The position numbers were made by a program, and so were the translations under genes. A stretch of DNA of 10,334 nt from Clostridiales bacterium (GTDB lineage: Bacteria > Bacillota > Clostridia > Oscillospirales > Oscillospiraceae). Below the pieces are notes generated by a model. The model had not been told where the DNA came from and did no database searches. It saw only the letters and a program-made list of their open reading frames with translations. The stretch's first letter is position 1, and each line of letters opens with the position of its first letter. Location: NCBI GenBank assembly GCA_021201515.1, contig JAJQET010000266.1:1-10334 (forward strand). Reading direction: 5' to 3'. Of the stretch, positions 1 to 6,366 are shown piece by piece.

Positions 1-606
1 GAACAGGGCATCACCAACGTGAAGCTGGTGACGGCCCTGAAAACCATGCCCGCCGTGATCGCCTATTTGTGCGAAAATGATGCACAAATCGACGCATTTC
101 TCGCACCGGGCCATGTCAGCGTGGTGACGGGGAGCCAGGTATTCCGCCCTCTGGCGGAGCGGTACCGGCTGCCCTTCATCGTGTCCGGATTTCAGGGGGG
201 CGAGCTGCTGGCGGCGATTTACGGGGCGGTGCGCTCCGTGGGCCAGGGCCGAGTGCTGAACCTGTATCCCTCCGTTGTGACGGAGCAGGGGAACTGTGAA
301 GCACAAGACCTTGTCAGTCATTATTTCCAGCCCTGCAGCGTGGTCTGGCGGGGCATGGGGGAGATTCCGGGTTCCGGCATGATGCTCCGCCCGGCGTTTT
401 CCACCTTTGAAGGGGGCAGCGCCGGATTGAACCGGGACAACGCCAACCCCGCCTGCTCCTGTGGGGCGGTTCTCTCCGGCAAGCTGCGGCCGGGGGACTG
501 CCCTCTCTTTGGCAGGGGGTGCAGCCCCATGAACCCCCAGGGGGCCTGCATGGTCTCCACCGAGGGGAGTTGCTTCCAGTATTTTACCAATCATCGTGAC
601 AGGTAG
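1..606 (+). CDS. hypD: HypD, [NiFe]-hydrogenase maturation protein, C-terminal part (5' end outside window)
   Basis: The reading frame is open from base 1, so this is the last 201 residues of a protein that is usually about 350 long; the GTG at 19 is an internal valine. HypD works in the cytoplasm with HypC and HypE as the iron-sulfur scaffold on which the Fe(CN)2CO group of [NiFe] hydrogenases is assembled. Visible family signatures are APGHVS followed by TGSQ, VSGFQGGELL (the position of the usual GFEP-type motif), VTEQGN, and WRGMGEIPGSG ahead of LR. The last 50 residues hold a cysteine-rich block (NPACSCG, GDCPLFGRGC, GACMVS, EGSC) that carries the [4Fe-4S] cluster in this family. The N-terminal CxxC region is outside the window. 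The stop is at 604-606, directly before hypE, as in hyp operons generally. The call is secure; only the truncation by the window edge is a limit. Confidence 0.96.
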   Translation, partial: EQGITNVKLVTALKTMPAVIAYLCENDAQIDAFLAPGHVSVVTGSQVFRPLAERYRLPFIVSGFQGGELLAAIYGAVRSVGQGRVLNLYPSVVTEQGNCEAQDLVSHYFQPCSVVWRGMGEIPGSGMMLRPAFSTFEGGSAGLNRDNANPACSCGAVLSGKLRPGDCPLFGRGCSPMNPQGACMVSTEGSCFQYFTNHRDR

Positions 607-615
607 GTGTGTACC

Positions 616-1602
616 ATGAAAATCACAATGGCTCACGGCGCCGGGGGCAGAGCCACCGGCGAATTGATTGGACGAATTTTCGCCCGACACTTTGACAACG
701 AGGTTCTGAACCAGATGGAGGACAGCGCCGTGGTACCCGCCTCCGGCCGCATTGCACTGACCACGGACAGCTTTGTGGTGACGCCGCTGACCTTCCCCGG
801 CGGGGATATTGGGCGGCTGTGCGTCTGCGGCACGGTGAACGATTTGGCCATGCGGGGGGCCGTCCCCAAATACCTGACCTGCGGCTTCATTCTGGAGGAA
901 GGGCTGGACAGCGCCCTGCTGGAGACCCTGGTGGCCAGCATGGCGGCCACGGCCAGAGAGGCCGGGGTGGCCATCGTGGCAGGGGATACCAAGGTGGTGG
1001 AGGGCCATGGCGGCCTCTACGTCAATACCGCTGGCGTGGGCTTCGTCCCGGAGGGGGTGGAGATCTCCGCCGCCCGCTGTGCCCCGGGGGACGCCGTGCT
1101 GGTGTCCGGCGACCTGGGCGACCACCACGCCTGCATCCTCAGCCAGCGTATGGGGATTCAGAACGGGATTCAGAGCGATTGCGCCCCCCTCAGCGGGATG
1201 GTGTGGGAGCTGCTGGAGGCGGGCATCCAGGTCCACGCCCTCCGGGACGTGACCCGGGGCGGCCTTGCCACCGTGTTAAAGGAGCTGGCGGAGGCCTCCG
1301 GGTGCAGCATCGCCCTGGAGGAGACCGCCCTGCCGGTGAACCCGCAGGTGCGGGACTTCTGCGGTCTGCTGGGGCTGGACCCCTTATATATGGGCAATGA
1401 GGGCAAGCTGGTGGCTGTCCTCCCGGCGGCCCAGGCGGAGGAGGCCCTGGCGGTGCTACGGCGGAGCAAATACGGCGGCCATGCCGCACGCATCGGCGTG
1501 GTGGGCGACGAGGAGCCGGGGCTGCTGACGGTCCGGACCGCCATCGGCGGCAGGCGGGCGCTGGATGTGCTCCAGGACGAGGGCCTGCCCAGAATTTGCT
1601 GA
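616..1602 (+). CDS. hypE: HypE, carbamoyl-dehydratase of [NiFe]-hydrogenase maturation
   Basis: HypE receives a carbamoyl group from HypF on its C-terminal cysteine and dehydrates it, using ATP, to a thiocyanate that is handed to the iron on HypC-HypD. The protein has the full PurM/AIR-synthase-like pattern: AHGAGGR at residues 6-12, an EDSAVV segment near 35-40, TDSFVVTPLTFPGGDIG at about 50-66, CGTVNDLAMRGA at 71-82, VAGDTKVVE at 121-129 and DVTRGGLATV at 211-220. It ends in PRIC, with the modified cysteine as the very last residue (Cys328), so the chain is intact and probably active. An in-frame GTG at 607 gives three more residues. I prefer ATG at 616 because AGGTAGGTG (601-609) lies about 6 bases upstream as a ribosome binding site and residue 1 then matches the usual family start. 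It follows hypD by 9 bases and ends the operon, 10 bases before a terminator. Confidence 0.97.
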   Translation: MKITMAHGAGGRATGELIGRIFARHFDNEVLNQMEDSAVVPASGRIALTTDSFVVTPLTFPGGDIGRLCVCGTVNDLAMRGAVPKYLTCGFILEEGLDSALLETLVASMAATAREAGVAIVAGDTKVVEGHGGLYVNTAGVGFVPEGVEISAARCAPGDAVLVSGDLGDHHACILSQRMGIQNGIQSDCAPLSGMVWELLEAGIQVHALRDVTRGGLATVLKELAEASGCSIALEETALPVNPQVRDFCGLLGLDPLYMGNEGKLVAVLPAAQAEEALAVLRRSKYGGHAARIGVVGDEEPGLLTVRTAIGGRRALDVLQDEGLPRIC

Positions 1603-1612
1603 AAAAGAAGAA

Positions 1613-1653
1613 CCTCACATCGCTGTTTTTCCACAGCGATGTGAGGCTTTTTT
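1613..1653 (+). terminator. Rho-independent terminator of the hyp operon
   Basis: A perfect 14-bp stem (CCTCACATCGCTGT at 1613-1626 with its complement at 1633-1646) encloses a 6-base loop and is followed by C and six T. It starts 10 bases after the hypE stop. An A-rich stretch with AAAAAGAAGAA lies to the left, so it may also work for the opposite strand. This is one of the clearest signals in the window. Confidence 0.95.
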
Positions 1654-1830
1654 ATGGTTCCCGCTGCCTGCGGGCAACAGTAATGTCGTCTATTTCTTAA
1701 GATGCAGTTTGTTTTGGATGAAGGGGAGTAATGAAGCCGTTTTTCATCAGAAACCGTAGTGATCCATTTTTTGAATTAGGGGGAATAACATACCCTTACA
1801 GTCAGATTTCCGCAACCAAAGGGCAATAAA

Positions 1831-1871
1831 ATTGCTCGTTCCGCCGGCCCTCGGCAAGGCGGAACGGCAAT
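1831..1871 (-). terminator. Large hairpin, possible terminator for the ABC operon
   Basis: ATTGC (1831-1835) plus CGTTCCGCC (1837-1845) pair with GGCGGAACG (1858-1866) plus GCAAT (1867-1871). This gives 14 bp with one bulged T at 1836 and a 12-base loop. Read on the - strand the stem runs straight into TTTTATT, which could act as a weak U-tract. It lies about 280 bases past the stop of the last ABC gene, which is far for a dedicated terminator. The ATTGC arm can instead pair with GCAAT at 1823-1827, so two foldings compete. It may simply be part of the structured repeat that follows. Confidence 0.35.
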
Positions 1872-1879
1872 CGTATCCA

Positions 1880-2078
1880 GCCGCCATCGGCGGCAGTCTC
1901 ACCAGTTAGAAGTTACATCGTCTGCTGTCTGACAGACCACATACAGATTAGATAGCGCGAAGCCCCAGCGGGACAGGAGGAGGGTTCTTAGGGAGGAGCG
2001 AGGCCCCGAGCTCCTCCCTGAGCCGCCCTCTTTCCCCCATTTCTCGGCGGCACGAGAAATGGGGCCCGCCCGGAGGGC
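1880..2078. repeat. Hairpin-rich intergenic element, candidate dispersed repeat or structured RNA
   Basis: Successive inverted repeats fill this stretch. GCCGCC/GGCGGC (1880-1885 and 1889-1894) has a 3-base loop. GTCTG/CAGAC (1927-1937) is a compact dyad. GGGAGGAGC (1991-1999) pairs with GCTCCTCCC (2010-2018), extendable by an A-T pair. CCCCATTTCTCG (2035-2046) pairs perfectly over 12 bp with CGAGAAATGGGG (2053-2064) around GCGGCA. GCCCTC (2025-2030) and GAGGGC (2073-2078) form an outer stem enclosing that last hairpin. No transposase, target duplication or long terminal repeats are visible. The nested architecture is typical of small non-autonomous repeats or structured RNA, but the class cannot be decided from one copy. 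I do not recognise it as tmRNA, RNase P RNA or SRP RNA. Confidence 0.45.
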
Positions 2079-2125
2079 AAAGCGTAGTTCCTTTATCATG
2101 CTTCATCTAAGGAGATATGTGGTCA

Positions 2126-2142
2126 GGCGCATACTGTGCGCC
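2126..2142 (-). other. Short hairpin just after the ABC operon stop codon
   Basis: GGCGCA (2126-2131) and TGCGCC (2137-2142) pair around a 5-base loop, starting 6 bases after the stop codon at 2148-2150 in the - strand sense. There is no T-run behind it, so it is not a convincing rho-independent terminator. It might protect the 3' end of the message. Confidence 0.35.
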
Positions 2143-2147
2143 CCACC

Positions 2148-3944
2148 CTACTCAAACTGCGAGGCGTACATCTTATAGTAGAACCCTTTTTGGGCCATCA
2201 GCTGGGCATGGGTGCCCTGCTCCACAATGTTGCCCTGGTTCACCACCAGAATCCGGTCGGCGTTCTGGATGGTGGACAGCCGGTGGGCGATGACGAAGCA
2301 GGTCTTGTCCCGCATCAGGTCCCGCATGGCGGCCTGAATCTGCCGCTCGGTGTTGGTGTCCACGTTGGAGGTGGCCTCATCCAGAATCAGCATCTTCGCG
2401 TCGTACAGCATGGCCCGGGCGATGGTCAGCAGCTGCTTCTGCCCCTTGGAGATGTTGCCGCCGTCCTCGCCGATGACGGTGTCGTAGCCGTCGGGGAGCT
2501 GCATGATGTAATGATGGATGTTGGCGGCCTTGGCCACGGCGATGACCTCCTCACGGGTGGCCCCCTCCTTGCCGTAGGCGATGTTCTCATAGATGGTGCC
2601 GTTGAAGAGCCAAGTGTCCTGCAATACCATGGCGTAGGCCCGGCGGAGGCTGTGGCGGGTCACGTCCAGAATCTCTCTGCCGTCCACCAGAATCTCCCCC
2701 TCGTCCACGTCGTAGAACCGCATCAGCAGGTTGATGATGGTGGTCTTGCCCGCCCCGGTGGGGCCGACGATGGCAATCAGCTTGCCCGCGTCCGCTTCCA
2801 GATTGAAGTGGTGAATGATGGTTTTGTCCGGAGTGTAGCCGAAGGATACGTCCCGCAGCTCCACATCTCCCCGCACATCCTCCAGGTCGGCGGCGTTCAG
2901 CCTGTCCTCCGGCTCCTCCGGCTGGTCCAGCAGGGTGAACACCCGGTCTGCGGCGGAGAGGGCGGAGTAGATTTCGTTGATGATGTTGGCGATCTCGTTG
3001 ATGGGGTTGGAGAACTTCCGGGAGTACAGCACGAAGGAGGAGATATGCTCCAGGGACACCGCACCCCGCAGGTACAGCAGCCCGCCGAAAACGCCGATCA
3101 GCGCCAGCCCCAGGTTGTTGATGGAGCCAACGGTGGGGCCGATGGTCATGCCGTAGTAGCTGGCGTGGTAGAAGGCGTCGGTGGCCTCCTCGTTGATGGC
3201 GTTGAACTTGTGGAGGAAGGTGTCCTCCTGGGCGTAGGCCAGCACCGTCTTCTGGCCGGAGAAAATTTCCTCCGCATAGCCGTTCATCTTGCCGTAGGCG
3301 GCGGAGCGCTTGGAAAACAGGGGCCGGGTGATCTTCCCCATCCGCTGGGTGTAAATCACCGCCAGGGGGATGGTGACGGCCATGGTCAGGGTCAGGACGG
3401 GACTGATGTAAATCATCATCGCCAGGGAACCGACGATGGTGACAGCGCTGGTCATGATCTGCACAATGTCGGTGGAAATGCTGAGGCAGGCCACGTCCAC
3501 GTCGTAGGAGACGTGGCTGATGATGTCGCCGGCGGCGTTCTGGTCGAAGTACCGGACGGGAAGGCGCATCAGCTTGTCGAAGATGTCGCTGCGCATCTGC
3601 CGCCCGATCCAACGGCCAACGTGCATCATGATAAAATTGATGACCAGGGTCAGCAGGGAGGAGGCGACGTAGCACACCAGCATCAGCCCGGCGTAGTGGA
3701 ATACGTTGTCAAAGTTCACCTGTCCTGCGCCGGCCTCCGCCTCGGCGATGGCCTTCCCGGCCAGGCTTGGCCCGGCCAGAGCCAGCAGATTGCTGACCAG
3801 ACACAGCGTCAGGGCCAGAATCATCAAAAATTTGTAGCGCCCCGCATAGCTCAGCAGCCGGAGCAGGGTGCCCCGTTTGTTTTTCAGGCGGCGGCCCTGA
3901 ATGGCGTCGCCGGCTGCCTGAGGGGCCTGGTTTTTGGGTGGCAT
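2148..3944 (-). CDS. ABC multidrug-type half-transporter with canonical Walker B (BmrD/LmrD/TM288-like subunit)
   Basis: This is a 598-residue membrane protein with an N-terminal six-helix ABC-exporter domain (about 30-325, hydrophobic segments near 36-58, 84-107 and 160-198) and a C-terminal ATPase domain. ATPase motifs are Walker A GPTGAGKTT (394-402), Q-loop Gln442, signature ISKGQ (498-502), Walker B MLILDE with catalytic Glu523, D-loop SNVD, and switch histidine His554 in IAHRLST. The signature departs from LSGGQ. That matters because the partner encoded just upstream has the opposite defect, so the pair should form one degenerate and one active ATP site, as in BmrCD, LmrCD and TM287/288. 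The start is fixed by AAGGAGGG six bases before ATG. It follows its partner by 12 bases, so the two are co-transcribed and probably made in equal amounts. Export of drugs or lipophilic toxins is inferred from the family; the substrate is unknown. Confidence 0.93.
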   Translation of the reverse strand: MPPKNQAPQAAGDAIQGRRLKNKRGTLLRLLSYAGRYKFLMILALTLCLVSNLLALAGPSLAGKAIAEAEAGAGQVNFDNVFHYAGLMLVCYVASSLLTLVINFIMMHVGRWIGRQMRSDIFDKLMRLPVRYFDQNAAGDIISHVSYDVDVACLSISTDIVQIMTSAVTIVGSLAMMIYISPVLTLTMAVTIPLAVIYTQRMGKITRPLFSKRSAAYGKMNGYAEEIFSGQKTVLAYAQEDTFLHKFNAINEEATDAFYHASYYGMTIGPTVGSINNLGLALIGVFGGLLYLRGAVSLEHISSFVLYSRKFSNPINEIANIINEIYSALSAADRVFTLLDQPEEPEDRLNAADLEDVRGDVELRDVSFGYTPDKTIIHHFNLEADAGKLIAIVGPTGAGKTTIINLLMRFYDVDEGEILVDGREILDVTRHSLRRAYAMVLQDTWLFNGTIYENIAYGKEGATREEVIAVAKAANIHHYIMQLPDGYDTVIGEDGGNISKGQKQLLTIARAMLYDAKMLILDEATSNVDTNTERQIQAAMRDLMRDKTCFVIAHRLSTIQNADRILVVNQGNIVEQGTHAQLMAQKGFYYKMYASQFE

Positions 3945-3956
3945 ATGATTCCCTCC

Positions 3957-5675
3957 TTACGCGATGTCGCCCATCTGGGACTGGTAGATGTCCTGATAAA
4001 CAGGGCAGCTTTCCAGCAGCTCCTGATGGGTGCCGTAGCCGATCATTTTCCCTTCCTCCAGCACCAGAATGTGGTCCAGGTTCATAATGGAGCTGACCCG
4101 CTGGGCAATCATAATCAGGGTGGAGCTGCTGTAGCCGGTCTGAATGGCCTTCCGGAGGGCGGCGTCCGTCCTGTAGTCCAGAGCGCTGGAGGAGTCGTCC
4201 AGCACCAGAATCTCCGGATGGTCGGCCACCGCCCGGGCCACCAGCATCCGCTGCTTCTGGCCGCCGCTGAGGTTGGCCCCCTTGATGTCCGCCTGGTACT
4301 GATAGCCCTGCTCCAGCCCCTCGATGAAATCGGCAATGTTGGCGGTCTGGGCCGCCTGGCGCACCAGCTCGTCCGACAGGTTCCGGCCAAAGGAGATGTT
4401 CTCCCGGAGGGTGTCGTTGAAGATGGTGTCGTTCTGGAACACCACGCCGAACATCTCCCGGAGGGTGTCCCTGTCGTAGGCGCGCACGTCCCTGCCCCGG
4501 ATATAGACGCCACCCTGGTCGCAGTCATAGAACCGCATCAGCAGGTTGACGATGGTGGTCTTGCCGCTGCCGGTGGCCCCGATGATGCCCAGGCTCTCCC
4601 CCGGCCGGAGGGTGAAGCTGATGTCGGAGAGGCACTGCTCCCCGGTCTTGTGATAGCTGAAGCTGACGTGGTCAAAGACGATATGGTTGGCGGGGTCCAA
4701 GGTGGGGCCTGCCTCTTCCAGCACCGGCAAATCGTCCCCGGTCTGCAAAATCAGGTCGATTCGGTCGGCGGAGGCGATGGCCTTGGAGGCGGTCATAAAG
4801 ATGCGGTTCAGGCCCATGACCCCCTGTAAAATCATGTTGAAGTAGGTCAGGAAGGCCAGAATCACGCCGGGCTGAATGGCCCCGCTGTTCACCCGGTAGG
4901 CCCCCACGATGACCACCAGGGTCAGGCCGATGTTCAGCGCCAGCTGCATCACCGGTCCGGGGGTGGCCATGGTGATGCTGGCCCGGACGTCGTTGGCGGT
5001 GAGGGTCTCATTGGCCTGGCGGAACCGCTCCCGCTCATACTCCTCCTTGGACAGGGCCTTCACCACCCGGATGCCGGTGATGTTCTCCCGCAGCACCTGC
5101 ACCACCCGGTCCACGCTGGTCTGCACCTTTGTGTACAGGGGGATGCCGTACCGGGTGATACAAAACACTGCCACACCCAAAATGGGCACCATGATGCACA
5201 GGATGCCGGACAGAGCGGGGTCCATCACCATGGTGACGACAATGCCCCCCAGCAGCATCATGGGGGAGCGGATGCCCATGGCCTGCACGGATACCATGAA
5301 GTCCTGGACGTTGTAGGAGTCCGAGGTCATCCGGGAGGTCAGGGAGGGCAGGCCGAACCGGTCGAACTGTGCCCCGGACAGGTTGATGGTTTTTTGGAAC
5401 AGGTCATAGCGCAGGGAGCGGATGCAGTCCTTCCCCACAAAGACGGCGGTGCGGTTGGCCTTCACGTTCAGGGCCCGGACCAGAATGGCCGCCCCAATCA
5501 TGCAGCAGCCCCACAGCAGCACCATGGAGGCGTACCCCTGGGGCACCACCACGTCGATGATATGCTCCAGAATATAGGGGGTCATCAGCTCCCCCAGGGT
5601 GCCCAGGGTTTTCAGGGTCATGCTGAGGCCGATCAGCTTTCCCTGCTTCTTCATATAACGGAAAATCAGGTTCAT
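3957..5675 (-). CDS. ABC multidrug-type half-transporter with degenerate ATP site (BmrC/LmrC/TM287-like subunit)
   Basis: This is a 572-residue half-transporter with a six-helix exporter domain (about 10-310) and a C-terminal ATPase domain. Walker A is GATGSGKTT (366-374), the Q-loop is Gln414 and the signature LSGGQ (469-473) is canonical. Walker B reads ILVLDD, so Asp494 replaces the catalytic glutamate, and the switch histidine is Gln525 (MIAQRVSS). Both changes are the known marks of the non-hydrolysing subunit in heterodimeric exporters. Its intact signature should complete the active site of the partner subunit (2148-3944). Translation starts at ATG 5675 and overlaps the marR stop by four bases (ATGA), with AGGAGG 10 bases upstream inside marR, so coupling to marR is likely. 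The cargo cannot be read from the sequence; multidrug export is the family-level expectation. Confidence 0.93.
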   Translation of the reverse strand: MNLIFRYMKKQGKLIGLSMTLKTLGTLGELMTPYILEHIIDVVVPQGYASMVLLWGCCMIGAAILVRALNVKANRTAVFVGKDCIRSLRYDLFQKTINLSGAQFDRFGLPSLTSRMTSDSYNVQDFMVSVQAMGIRSPMMLLGGIVVTMVMDPALSGILCIMVPILGVAVFCITRYGIPLYTKVQTSVDRVVQVLRENITGIRVVKALSKEEYERERFRQANETLTANDVRASITMATPGPVMQLALNIGLTLVVIVGAYRVNSGAIQPGVILAFLTYFNMILQGVMGLNRIFMTASKAIASADRIDLILQTGDDLPVLEEAGPTLDPANHIVFDHVSFSYHKTGEQCLSDISFTLRPGESLGIIGATGSGKTTIVNLLMRFYDCDQGGVYIRGRDVRAYDRDTLREMFGVVFQNDTIFNDTLRENISFGRNLSDELVRQAAQTANIADFIEGLEQGYQYQADIKGANLSGGQKQRMLVARAVADHPEILVLDDSSSALDYRTDAALRKAIQTGYSSSTLIMIAQRVSSIMNLDHILVLEEGKMIGYGTHQELLESCPVYQDIYQSQMGDIA

Positions 5676-6160
5676 TGGGGCGGTTCCTCCTCTCTCGGTT
5701 CCGGCGGACGGTGCTGGGGGTGCCGGGGCGGCAGGGCCTCCCAGCGGGCGCGGAGCTTGGCCAGGATGCGCACCAGCTCCGCCTCCTCCTCCGGCGTCAG
5801 GCTGTCGTAGAGCAGCGCCCGCCGTTCTCGCCGGGCCGCCTCATGCTCCGTCAGGTCGTCGATGCCCGCCGGGGTGATGGCCACGATGCACCGGCGCTTG
5901 TCCGCCTCGTCCCGCTGACGGGTGATGAATCCGGCGTGCTCCAGCTTGGTCAGTATCTCGCTGGTGGAGCTGGACTGAATGTGCAGCAGCCCCTGCAGCT
6001 CCTGCTGGGTCATGGCCCCCCTGGTATTCAGCAGGTAGAGGATGCGCCCCTGGCCCTTCCCCCGGCCCAGATAGTGATGGATGAAACGGGTGGCGTACTC
6101 CATCAGCTCATAGAGCTGCTCCCGACAGGGAGAGGCGGACGAAGTTTGGTCCTGTTCCAT
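5672..6160 (-). CDS. MarR-family transcriptional regulator of the ABC exporter operon
   Basis: This is a 162-residue winged-helix regulator, probably a dimer that binds the palindrome over its own promoter. GRILYLLNTRGAMTQQEL (about 38-55) begins the helix-turn-helix, SSSTSEILTKLEHAGFI (63-79) is the recognition-helix region, and DEADKRRCIVAITPAG (84-99) is the typical MarR wing with its Asp-Arg pair. Most family members end near residue 145. This one continues with a proline- and charge-rich tail (144-162, eight prolines), part of which is encoded where the next gene's ribosome binding site lies. ATG at 6160 is preceded by GAGGGG at about 5 bases. It is the first gene of the operon, overlapping the first ABC gene by four bases. 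By family precedent it represses the operon until a small molecule, often an exporter substrate, binds. The ligand is unknown. Confidence 0.93.
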   Translation of the reverse strand: MEQDQTSSASPCREQLYELMEYATRFIHHYLGRGKGQGRILYLLNTRGAMTQQELQGLLHIQSSSTSEILTKLEHAGFITRQRDEADKRRCIVAITPAGIDDLTEHEAARRERRALLYDSLTPEEEAELVRILAKLRARWEALPPRHPQHRPPEPREEEPPQ

Positions 6161-6192
6161 AGAATCCCCTCATTTCTTTTTGCAATCTTATC

Positions 6193-6208
6193 TTCTCGGT
6201 ACCGAGAA
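6193..6208. promoter_or_regulatory. Perfect 16-bp palindrome, probable MarR operator
   Basis: TTCTCGGTACCGAGAA is a perfect inverted repeat without spacer. It directly abuts the -10 box of the marR promoter and covers the expected transcription start, 32 bases upstream of the marR start codon. Position, length and symmetry fit an autoregulatory MarR-type operator. Binding by the encoded protein is inferred. Confidence 0.85.
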
Positions 6209-6237
6209 ATTATACACCGGGCGAAGCAACTTGTCAA
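6209..6237 (-). promoter_or_regulatory. Consensus sigma-A-type promoter of the marR-ABC operon
   Basis: Read on the - strand, TTGACA (6237-6232) and TATAAT (6214-6209) are both perfect consensus boxes separated by 17 bases. Transcription should start near 6202, inside the palindrome, giving a leader of about 40 bases. So strong a promoter implies that repression, not activation, sets the level. Confidence 0.92.
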
Positions 6238-6284
6238 GGTACCACAGGAAAATTTGGGGAAATTGCCCATGCTCCGCCGCACAC

Positions 6285-6323
6285 AAAAAACCGCCCCCGG
6301 AAGGCGCACTCCCGGAGGCGGTT
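6285..6323 (-). terminator. Rho-independent terminator of pta
   Basis: Bases 6289-6300 pair with 6312-6323 in a 12-bp stem with one mismatch in the DNA (C6296/A6316), which becomes a G-U pair in the - strand RNA. The loop has 11 bases. On the - strand the stem ends in a run of six T (6290-6285). It begins 43 bases after the pta stop and lies upstream of the marR promoter on the same strand, so it insulates the two units. Confidence 0.9.
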
Positions 6324-6366
6324 GTTGCAGGAAAGGTTGTCTGTGGGGCGGACAAGCCCCTTCGGC

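Larger units (their letters stand above)
1654..2147. other. Long non-coding interval between hypE and the ABC operon
   Basis: Nearly 500 bases contain no gene I can support. The left part (1654-1830) is less GC-rich than the genes around it and shows only a small hairpin (CCCGC 1660-1664 with GCGGG 1670-1674). From 1823 to 2078 there is a run of stem-loops that I list separately. A 66-codon frame on the - strand (1899-2099) and a 32-codon frame on the + strand (1731-1829) exist, but both look like chance. No promoter with two good boxes was seen on either strand. The region separates two operons that converge on it. Confidence 0.7.

Noticed and set aside
607..615. GTG at 607 as the hypE start
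   Set aside because: It lies inside the probable ribosome binding site of ATG 616, and the family N-terminus aligns with residue 1 at 616.
1731..1829. A 32-codon + strand frame (MKPFFIRNRSDPFFELGG...) after an AAGGGGAG
   Set aside because: The ribosome-site-like motif is only about 2 bases from the ATG, there is no promoter in sight and the peptide is not recognised. It is possible as a small ORF but unsupported.
2041..2058. TTCTCG...CGAGAA, sharing half-sites with the marR operator
   Set aside because: The half-sites are separated by six bases instead of being arranged as TTCTCGGTACCGAGAA, and they are part of a longer 12-bp hairpin. The resemblance is probably chance.
1899..2099. A 66-codon - strand frame in the intergenic element
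   Set aside because: It runs through the hairpins, is low in complexity and has no domain. If similar peptides are annotated elsewhere, they would more likely reflect copies of the repeat than a protein.
2136..4829. A very long + strand reading frame (897 codons) over the ABC genes
   Set aside because: It lies antisense to two clearly recognisable ABC transporters. Its product is rich in Val, Gly, His and Gln in the way expected from the reverse complement of GC-rich codons, and it has no family motifs.
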